Made by a program: the position numbers and the translations under genes. This document shows positions 8,451 to 13,801 of a stretch of 13,801 nt of DNA, piece by piece. Each line of letters opens with the position of its first letter. The first letter of the stretch is position 1. Origin of the DNA: Flavobacteriales bacterium (GTDB taxonomy: Bacteria; Bacteroidota; Bacteroidia; Flavobacteriales_D; Sanyastnellaceae); NCBI GenBank assembly GCA_027488055.1, contig JAIYCK010000168.1, positions 1 to 13,801 of the forward strand. The letters run 5' to 3'. The notes beneath the pieces were generated by a model. The model searched no databases and was not told where the DNA came from. It saw only the letters and a list, made by a program, of their open reading frames with translations.

Positions 8451-9581
8451 ATGAATCCTATCCAAATGGTGGACTTGAAAGTCCAATATCAGCATATACA
8501 AAATGAAATTGATCACGCTTTGAAATCCGTGATGGAGAACACCGCGTTTATCAATGGTCCTGAAGTGAAATCCTTCCAAGAGGAATTGCAAGCGCATCTT
8601 GATGTGAAACACGTCATTGCATGCGCCAATGGGACAGATGCATTGCAAATCGCGATGATGGCCTTGGACCTTCAGCCCGGAGATGAGGTGATCACCGCAT
8701 CCTTCACCTATGTGGCGACTGCAGAGGTGATTGCCTTGCTCAAACTTACCCCTGTATTGGTAGATGTAGATCCACACACCTTCAACATCGATCCTGTGGC
8801 TGTCGAAAAGGCCATTACATCCAAAACAAGAGCCATTGTGCCTGTGCATTTATTTGGTCAATGTGCCAATATGGATGCCATCATGGACATCGCGCTCAAA
8901 CATGATCTATTTGTGATTGAAGACACCGCTCAGGCGATCGGTGCCAAATACACCCACCAATCGGGTGAAGTAAGCAGCGCTGGCTGCATTGGCCATATTG
9001 GCGCAACCAGCTTTTTCCCGAGCAAAAACCTGGGGTGTTATGGCGATGGCGGTGCCTTATTCACCAATGATGATCAGCTCGCTGAACGCATTCGCATGAT
9101 CGCCAATCACGGTCAAAAAATTCGATATTACCATGATATCGTTGGAATCAATTCTCGCTTGGACTCGATGCAAGCTGCGATTCTTCGCATCAAACTGCGC
9201 AAACTAAATGACTATACAGCTGCTCGAAACAAGGCTGCTTCGTTTTACGATCACGCATTTGCGGATTGCGCGCAACTGACCATACCTGCTCGAGCCAAGA
9301 ACAGCACGCACGTGTTTCATCAATATACACTTGTTACGAATGGCATTGACCGCTTTAAACTGCAAGAATATCTTGCCACCAAGAACATTCCATCGATGGT
9401 GTATTATCCTGTTCCTTTGCACATGCAAAAGGCTTATGCCGATGTGCGCTACAAAGAAGGTGACTTCCCTATTACGGAGGAACTTTGTAAGCATGTCATT
9501 TCCTTGCCCATGCACACTGAGTTAACAGAAGAGCAACTTCAGTTGATTGTGAGTGAGGTAAAAGCTTTTCTGGCCCTGTAA
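8451..9581 (+). CDS. DegT/DnrJ/EryC1/StrS family PLP-dependent sugar aminotransferase
   Basis: 376 residues, the standard length of the family. It transfers an amino group, usually from glutamate, to a nucleotide-linked keto-sugar, making an amino sugar for surface polysaccharide or glycoprotein. Visible landmarks are GTDAL (61-65, cofactor phosphate loop), PVHLFGQ (131-137), EDTAQAIGA (157-165, with Asp158 pairing with the PLP ring nitrogen), and SFFPSKNLG (187-195) with Lys192 as the Schiff-base lysine. GINSRLDSMQAA (232-243) is the usual substrate-site segment. All catalytic residues are intact. It looks closest to the WecE/FdtB/WlbE-type sugar aminotransferases, but the sugar cannot be told from sequence. 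It is the first gene of a likely three-gene operon. The other sugar genes in the window lie in a separate unit, so a common pathway is only suggestive. Confidence 0.92.
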   Translation: MNPIQMVDLKVQYQHIQNEIDHALKSVMENTAFINGPEVKSFQEELQAHLDVKHVIACANGTDALQIAMMALDLQPGDEVITASFTYVATAEVIALLKLTPVLVDVDPHTFNIDPVAVEKAITSKTRAIVPVHLFGQCANMDAIMDIALKHDLFVIEDTAQAIGAKYTHQSGEVSSAGCIGHIGATSFFPSKNLGCYGDGGALFTNDDQLAERIRMIANHGQKIRYYHDIVGINSRLDSMQAAILRIKLRKLNDYTAARNKAASFYDHAFADCAQLTIPARAKNSTHVFHQYTLVTNGIDRFKLQEYLATKNIPSMVYYPVPLHMQKAYADVRYKEGDFPITEELCKHVISLPMHTELTEEQLQLIVSEVKAFLAL

Positions 9582-9590
9582 CCAAAAGGA

Positions 9591-10229
9591 ATGCGCAAGA
9601 AGGATAAAGCAATCTACATCATGGAGGAGCTTGAAAAGCTCTATCCTTCCACACCAGTACCTCTTGATCATTACAGCGCGTACACTTTATTAATTGCTGT
9701 ATTGCTTTCGGCGCAATGCACGGATGTTCGCGTCAATCAAGTCACTCCCGCACTTTTCAGATTGGCCGATACCGCACCCAAAATGGCTCAACAGAAAGTC
9801 AAGGACATCGAAAATATCATTCGACCCTGCGGTTTATCGCCAGCAAAAAGTAAAAATATTCTCAGTTTATCGCAGCGTTTGACGGCTGAATTCGATGGTG
9901 AAGTACCCGATAGTTGGGAAGTACTTGAATCATTGCCGGGTGTGGGGCATAAAACTGCTTCTGTAGTGATGTCTCAGTGGTTTGGTCACCCTGCATTTCC
10001 AGTCGATACACACATCCACCGCTTGATGTATCGCTGGGGTTTGACCAGTGGAAAAAATGTGACTCAAACAGAAGCAGATGCAAAAAAATTGTTTCCAGAA
10101 TCCAGCTGGAATAAACTCCACTTGCAGATTATTTTTTATGGCCGCGAATACAGCCCTGCGCGAGGAGCAAGTGTAGAAAAGGACTTTATCACCATGCATG
10201 TCGCTGGCAAAATCAAATCACTCGCATGA
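9591..10229 (+). CDS. nth: Endonuclease III (DNA glycosylase/AP lyase) lacking the Fe-S cluster cysteines
   Basis: 212 residues, close to the E. coli enzyme. It removes oxidised pyrimidines from DNA and nicks the abasic site in base excision repair. The helix-hairpin-helix motif is LPGVGHKTA (115-123), with catalytic Lys121 (Lys120 in E. coli) and catalytic Asp139 in FPVDTH (Asp138 in E. coli). The C-terminal part that normally holds four cysteines of a [4Fe-4S] cluster reads YGREYSPARGASVEKDF (183-199) and has no cysteine. The only cysteines are residues 43 and 80, far from that loop. The enzyme is therefore probably a clusterless but catalytically complete Nth. It begins 9 bp after the aminotransferase gene, with AAAAGGA just before the ATG as a weak ribosome binding site. 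Its stop overlaps the next start. Confidence 0.93.
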   Translation: MRKKDKAIYIMEELEKLYPSTPVPLDHYSAYTLLIAVLLSAQCTDVRVNQVTPALFRLADTAPKMAQQKVKDIENIIRPCGLSPAKSKNILSLSQRLTAEFDGEVPDSWEVLESLPGVGHKTASVVMSQWFGHPAFPVDTHIHRLMYRWGLTSGKNVTQTEADAKKLFPESSWNKLHLQIIFYGREYSPARGASVEKDFITMHVAGKIKSLA

Positions 10230-11104
10230 AGGACCATCCTTACCGATATGGATTTCGCAACAATTATCGCGGCAACATGCCGCTGACCGAAATGTTGTTG
10301 AAAGATCTCATTGATTTTTTTAAATCGCTGTACTATCGTTTTCACCACAAAGGCGAATTACCGACCATCGTTGTCTATCCAGATTTTCCCAGTAAAAAAA
10401 CCACTATTTACAAGATCGCCAAGGCATTGAAATACAGGCTGACCAACAAACCTGTAGAAGCCAATTTGGTTATCTATTTTGAAGATACGACCATCGGCGA
10501 CACAACTAATATTGAACGATATTATGGCAACCGTCGAATCCTCAACGGCGCATGCCGCGACATCTCAAAACAAAAAGTGGATGCCACACATCTCACCGTG
10601 TTGGGATACAATACCTTCATCGATCCAACTAAGTACGTTGGCACTGCGCTCAGCAAAAGCGATGACAATGCAAAGCACGATGGTCAGGCGATCTTATGCC
10701 CCATTGCCTCTCCCGATCCGAGCAAAATCTACCAGATCATCTTGGACAACACGGTGAATGCCGAAGAGGTGGTCGATATGCGCGTGCCCGTCTATGGATC
10801 TCACATTCCGCTAGTCTATCAGAAATACAAACGCATGAATGTCCGATACACCAATGAAGTACATCGTACCACATTGCATCGGACAGATGAATTATTGTCC
10901 TCAAATGAGCAAGATCAAATCATCGCATTTGCCAAGATGATGGGGGCTGATTGGTGCGAACTGGATGTGCTGCGTCATCGCGGCGACGGTAAGATTTACA
11001 TTGTGGATCTAAACAAAACAGCATACGGTCCGCCTGCTGAGCTGCCGCAAAAAGAAGAAGCAGTGGCCTTGTTGACAGCGTCATTTCGAAATGCATTTGT
11101 TTGA
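10226..11104 (+). CDS. ATP-grasp-like protein of unknown function
   Basis: 292 residues; the start overlaps the nth stop as ATGA, so the two are translationally coupled. No signal peptide or membrane segment is seen, so it should be cytoplasmic. The C-terminal third has WCELDVLR (243-250), then DGKIYIVDLNKTAYGPP (254-270). Acidic residues Glu245, Asp247 and Asp261 and Asn263 sit where ATP-grasp enzymes hold metal and ATP. Upstream are DISKQKVDA (112-120) and KSDDNAKHDG (144-153), which look like conserved blocks and could supply the nucleotide-binding lysine. I infer an ATP-grasp-fold ligase or kinase, perhaps acting on a carboxylate, but I cannot name a substrate and the fold is not proven. 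The N-terminal 110 residues match nothing I recognise. It belongs to the aminotransferase-nth operon, which gives only a weak hint of function. Confidence 0.85.
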   Translation: MKDHPYRYGFRNNYRGNMPLTEMLLKDLIDFFKSLYYRFHHKGELPTIVVYPDFPSKKTTIYKIAKALKYRLTNKPVEANLVIYFEDTTIGDTTNIERYYGNRRILNGACRDISKQKVDATHLTVLGYNTFIDPTKYVGTALSKSDDNAKHDGQAILCPIASPDPSKIYQIILDNTVNAEEVVDMRVPVYGSHIPLVYQKYKRMNVRYTNEVHRTTLHRTDELLSSNEQDQIIAFAKMMGADWCELDVLRHRGDGKIYIVDLNKTAYGPPAELPQKEEAVALLTASFRNAFV

Positions 11105-11205
11105 TTCACGTCCGCTCTTGTCAGGCGAAATCGGTCGCCACGGAGCCACATTGATCAGCACACTGGATTTTACATGCTACCCATGGGTGCGTGCTTCTCT
11201 GTTAT

Positions 11206-11514
11206 TTAATGTTGCTCGTTGAGCCCTTTGAGGATTCTGCGATCCACATAAAAGGTACCAAAAGGAATGATGCAGGCCAATAACACTTTCCATGTGCGAT
11301 TTGTGAAGCTCCATTTTTGTTCGATGGACACATATAAGGTAGTGAGTACGAAGAACAAAAACAAGACGCCATGAATGGGACCTATCACCGCGACCCCTTC
11401 CGACCACTGTGCCAAACGTTTGAGAGGAACCGCGACACACATCAATAAAATAAGGGATGTCCCCTCCAAAATGCCAAGCAATCGCAGTAGGCCAATCGGT
11501 GTTTTAATATTCAT
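11206..11514 (-). CDS. DUF3817 family small integral membrane protein
   Basis: 102 residues from the ATG at 11514. The frame runs on to 11679, but the upstream 55 residues are basic, of low quality and lie over the promoter region of the neighbouring gene, so the internal ATG is preferred. The protein has the DUF3817 pattern: LLRLLGILEGTSLILL (9-24) as first helix, a VPLKRL stretch, PIHGVLFLFFVL (46-57) with the conserved HG in the second helix, and a third hydrophobic segment near 76-90 followed by basic residues. The family is a three-helix inner-membrane protein of unknown function. The gene stands alone, converging with the ATP-grasp-like gene across a 101-bp gap in which I see no clear terminator. 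Confidence 0.82.
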   Translation of the reverse strand: MNIKTPIGLLRLLGILEGTSLILLMCVAVPLKRLAQWSEGVAVIGPIHGVLFLFFVLTTLYVSIEQKWSFTNRTWKVLLACIIPFGTFYVDRRILKGLNEQH

Positions 11515-11518
11515 AGCA

Positions 11519-11526
11519 CAAAGGTA
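11519..11526 (-). promoter_or_regulatory. Candidate -7 promoter element (TACCTTTG) of the DUF3817 gene
   Basis: On the minus strand TACCTTTG matches TAnnTTTG exactly. It ends only 4 bases before the ATG at 11514, so transcription would start at or next to the start codon, giving a leaderless message. No -33 TTTG is seen at the right distance. Motif match only. Confidence 0.35.
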
Positions 11527-11601
11527 TATCATCCCAACGTTTCCTTTTGCATCGTCAGATCGGCCCATTTTAGCTTTTGAAGCAGCAGATTGCCACTTTT
11601 T

Positions 11602-11635
11602 TTTGGTTTTGTAAGCTGCGATCACCCTATTTTTG
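11602..11635 (+). promoter_or_regulatory. Candidate promoter (TTTG ... TATTTTTG) of the secreted protein-adhesin pair
   Basis: The -7 box TATTTTTG (11628-11635) fits TAnnTTTG. Two TTTG copies lie upstream at 11602-11605 (22-base gap) and 11608-11611 (16-base gap), either of which could be the -33 box. The ATG follows 45 bases later, leaving a leader of about 40 bases. This is the most complete promoter match in the window. Confidence 0.5.
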
Positions 11636-11680
11636 AGCACCTGATAATGAATCGGTTGTATTTTAACAAACCCATCCAAA

Positions 11681-12058
11681 ATGAAACAAACTATTCTTCT
11701 CCTTGCTTTTTTAGCTGCGTCACTGTTTGTGTGCGTGCGCGTTGCAGCTCAATCAGAGCCCCATTTCAAAGCTGGAGCCTATAGCGTGCAAGACGGTGCA
11801 TCCACTACCCAATTCGACCTTACGGTGAGCAGCGAGGAATTGCAGCACATAAAAAGTATTTTGATCAATTGCGGCCCCAATGTGCATGTTCTGGATACCC
11901 TAACAGCGAATGGATATCATATCGAGCTGCGTATTGAAGAGCAAACAGGCCCAGAATATGTGGCCAAACTGATGATGGTTGTTGGTTTTCAACATTATTA
12001 CCTCGGTGATCAACGCAAGGAAATTGCCCTCTTGGCCTCCGATCTTTTGCCGTCATAA
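11681..12058 (+). CDS. Small secreted protein of unknown function
   Basis: 125 residues with a clear signal peptide: MKQ, a long hydrophobic core, and a likely cut after VAA near residue 23, leaving a mature form of about 100 residues. The mature part has a short N-terminal stretch, then an alternating beta/alpha pattern: SSEELQHIKSIL (50-61), HIELRIEE (80-87), PEYVAKLMMVVGF (91-103). One cysteine remains (64), so there is no internal disulfide. I do not recognise the family. It ends 20 bp before the adhesin gene, with no promoter-like box between them, so they are probably co-transcribed. An accessory or chaperone-like role for the adhesin is possible but is only a guess from position. Confidence 0.75.
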   Translation: MKQTILLLAFLAASLFVCVRVAAQSEPHFKAGAYSVQDGASTTQFDLTVSSEELQHIKSILINCGPNVHVLDTLTANGYHIELRIEEQTGPEYVAKLMMVVGFQHYYLGDQRKEIALLASDLLPS

Positions 12059-12078
12059 TATCTGCACACACCCTTCCC

Positions 12079-13801
12079 ATGAAAAAAATAGGAGTCTTAT
12101 TGTTTTGCCTGTGTGTTTGGCAGCACATCCAAAGCCAAGTGAATGCTGGATCAGACACATTGCTTTGCATTCCAGCACCAGTAACATTGTCCGCAGAAGT
12201 GACTGGCATCATGGGTACCACCGCCTATACTTTGGCGCCCGCTGCATGGTCACCCGAACCCGTTGCAGGCACTAGCATTGGTCTAGGTGACGACGCTATT
12301 AGCCCGGTGCAACCCATAGGTTTCAACTTCTGTTTTTTTGGCAATAGCTACTCACAATTCTATATTGGATCGAACGGTTGGATTGGTTTTACAGGAGGTC
12401 AACCCACGGCATTTACATCCCAAACACTGCCCAACACGGGGGCCAATGTCCCCAAGAACTGTATCATGGGGCCTTGGCAAGATTGGCACCCAGGCACCGG
12501 AAACAATGTGGGGAACTATATCAAATATCAAACAGTGGGTACCGCTCCCAACCGGAAGCTGATCGTGACATGGGATAATGTGCCGATGTTTTCTTGCACC
12601 AATAATTTGGGGAAATTTCAAATTGTGCTCTTCGAAACATCCAATGTGATCCGAAGCAATATCTTTAATAAACCCACTTGCGCTTGGGCCGGCGGCAACG
12701 CCACACAAGGCATACATAACTTAGCTGGTACCGTGGCTTATACAGTGCCCGGGCGCAATTCGGCCAACTGGACAGCCACCAACGAAACGCATGAATACAC
12801 GCCCAATGGAATAGTTTGGACTCAAAACGGGATCCCCGTCGGCTCCACCGAATCCATTACTGTCACACCTTCACAAACCACGACCTATGTGGCCACCGTC
12901 GCGCTATGCAGTGGTGTTTTTTACAGTGATGAAGTTACGGTGACCATTGGAAGCGATTTGGATTTTAGCCCATCCACGGTGGTGCCAACCAACTGCTCCA
13001 ATACAGTGGGCAGCATCAACGTGTCAACTATAGGCGGCAGCACAGGTCCTTTCACCTACGTATGGGAAGGTCTTGAAAGTACATCGGGCGTTTTGACGGA
13101 CTTGGACGACGGAACTTATCAGCTCACTATGACCGATGAAAGCAATGGTTGTATCTACGAAGCTTCCTTCGAAGTACCTGTGAGCTCGACGCTTTCGCTT
13201 GTCACCAGCGACAATGATATTTCTTGCAACGGCGCCAATGACGGCCAAGCATCGGTGATCGCTACAAGTAATTTTCCAGGATTTACCTATGCTTGGTCTG
13301 ATGACCTGCAACAAACGACTCCAGAAATATCCAATCTTTCCTCAGGACTGTATAGTGTTGAAGTAACCGATGCAGATGGATGCACGGAAACTGCGATTGT
13401 GATTATTTCTGAACCATCGCCGTTGAATCTCTCTTTCAACAGCACACTCATCTCTTGCCCTGAGGGAAATGACGGAACGATAACGGCAGTGCCTTCTGGA
13501 GGTGTGGGCAATTACAGTCTTCTATGGGCCAATAATTTCGTCGGCAGCACCTTATCCAATTTGTCTGAAGGAGCATACGATGTGACTTTATTCGATGGGA
13601 ATGGCTGCGCGTTGGAAGGAAGTTTTACCATTTCGGATCCCGAACCCATTGGTGCCAATTTCATTGTAAATGCCCCAAGCTGTGCAGGTATTGAGGACGG
13701 TATTGTGGCTGTTCAAGGCAATGGAGGCAACGCACCTTATACGTATTATTGGCCAGCCGCCAACACCTTTGGGGATGTATTGGATGGCCTCACCAGCGGT
13801 A
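12079..13801 (+). CDS. Large secreted adhesin with SprB repeats (3' end beyond window)
   Basis: The frame is open from the ATG at 12079 to the window edge: 574 codons with no stop, so the gene is partial at its 3' end. A signal peptide covers about 1-19 (ending IQS before QVN). Residues about 30-235 form a beta-rich domain with GFNFCFFGNSYSQFYIGSNG (81-100), as seen at the N-terminus of many Bacteroidota surface proteins. An Ig-like module follows at about 243-290. From about 293 on there are four SprB-type repeats with a 75-77 residue period. By family knowledge such proteins are surface adhesins, often type IX secretion substrates with a C-terminal sorting domain; that end is not in the window. 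SprB itself carries gliding motility in Flavobacterium johnsoniae, but most relatives are only called adhesins. There is no Shine-Dalgarno. Confidence 0.9.
   Translation, partial: MKKIGVLLFCLCVWQHIQSQVNAGSDTLLCIPAPVTLSAEVTGIMGTTAYTLAPAAWSPEPVAGTSIGLGDDAISPVQPIGFNFCFFGNSYSQFYIGSNGWIGFTGGQPTAFTSQTLPNTGANVPKNCIMGPWQDWHPGTGNNVGNYIKYQTVGTAPNRKLIVTWDNVPMFSCTNNLGKFQIVLFETSNVIRSNIFNKPTCAWAGGNATQGIHNLAGTVAYTVPGRNSANWTATNETHEYTPNGIVWTQNGIPVGSTESITVTPSQTTTYVATVALCSGVFYSDEVTVTIGSDLDFSPSTVVPTNCSNTVGSINVSTIGGSTGPFTYVWEGLESTSGVLTDLDDGTYQLTMTDESNGCIYEASFEVPVSSTLSLVTSDNDISCNGANDGQASVIATSNFPGFTYAWSDDLQQTTPEISNLSSGLYSVEVTDADGCTETAIVIISEPSPLNLSFNSTLISCPEGNDGTITAVPSGGVGNYSLLWANNFVGSTLSNLSEGAYDVTLFDGNGCALEGSFTISDPEPIGANFIVNAPSCAGIEDGIVAVQGNGGNAPYTYYWPAANTFGDVLDGLTSG
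12955..13801 (+). repeat. SprB-type protein repeat array (four units seen, last one cut)
   Basis: Units start near residues 293, 371, 448 and 525 of the adhesin (bases 12955, 13189, 13420, 13651). Each opens with a cysteine block (Cys306, 383, 460, 535, spaced 77, 77 and 75), such as SCNGANDGQ or SCPEGNDGT. The middle holds an aromatic-W strand such as FTYVW or YTYYW, and then L-x-x-G-x-Y. Units close with a D-x-x-GC motif (Cys358, 435, 510). Conservation is at the protein level; the DNA copies are diverged, so recent expansion is not indicated. The paired cysteines could form one disulfide per unit. Confidence 0.85.

Noticed and set aside
11124..11139. GGCGA / TCGCC hairpin between the convergent genes as a terminator
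   Set aside because: Only a 5-bp stem with a 6-base loop and no T-run on either strand.
11091..11222. A 43-codon plus-strand ORF starting inside the end of the ATP-grasp-like gene
   Set aside because: It is short, has no promoter or ribosome binding site, resembles no family I know, and its end overlaps the DUF3817 gene. A gene remnant is possible but not supported.
11515..11679. N-terminal extension of the DUF3817 protein to a start at 11679
   Set aside because: The added 55 residues are basic, lack family similarity and cover the promoter of the divergent gene.
12352..12717. A 121-residue minus-strand ORF
   Set aside because: It lies wholly opposite the adhesin N-terminal domain, whose protein-level features are clear, so it is a shadow frame.

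Overview
The window looks like a chromosomal segment of a member of the Bacteroidota. Four things point there: SprB-type adhesin repeats at the right end, promoter-like elements of the phylum's TAnnTTTG / TTTG type in front of several genes, start codons that mostly lack Shine-Dalgarno sequences, and Bacteroidota-style families (secreted proteins ending in a TonB-C-like domain, a CslA-like synthase, DUF3817). I could not assign a genus. Coding density is very high and no gene-free stretch exceeds 300 bases. The longest gaps are 11515-11680, 11105-11205 and 8358-8450. I saw no tRNA, rRNA, CRISPR array, insertion sequence or phage gene.

Layout. (1) 1-708, +: the 3' part of a DjlA-like co-chaperone (TerB domain plus C-terminal J domain), cut by the left edge. 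(2) 724-4197, -: a compact three-gene unit. In transcription order it is a GT2 dolichyl-phosphate-sugar-synthase-like glycosyltransferase, a membrane CslA/cellulose-synthase-like GT2 enzyme, and an M16 zinc peptidase. (3) 4268-8357, +: two tandem, 1-bp-spaced paralogous secreted proteins of about 680 residues. They are transcribed divergently from unit 2, apparently from overlapping promoters. Each has a signal peptide, a shared N-terminal region and a C-terminal domain resembling TonB-C. (4) 8451-11104, +: a probable operon of a DegT/DnrJ sugar aminotransferase, endonuclease III without its Fe-S cysteines, and an ATP-grasp-like protein of unknown function that overlaps nth by four bases. (5) 11206-11514, -: a small DUF3817 membrane protein with a possibly leaderless promoter. 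(6) 11681-13801, +: a small secreted protein followed by the start of a large secreted adhesin that runs off the right edge. The adhesin frame is open for 574 codons with no stop in the window.

The common theme is the cell envelope: polysaccharide synthesis (two GT2 enzymes, one sugar aminotransferase), secreted or periplasmic proteins of unknown role, and a surface adhesin probably exported by the type IX system. The best candidates for undescribed biology are the tandem secreted TonB-C-like pair (4268-8357) and the ATP-grasp-like protein coupled to nth (10226-11104). Neither is proven to form a system here.
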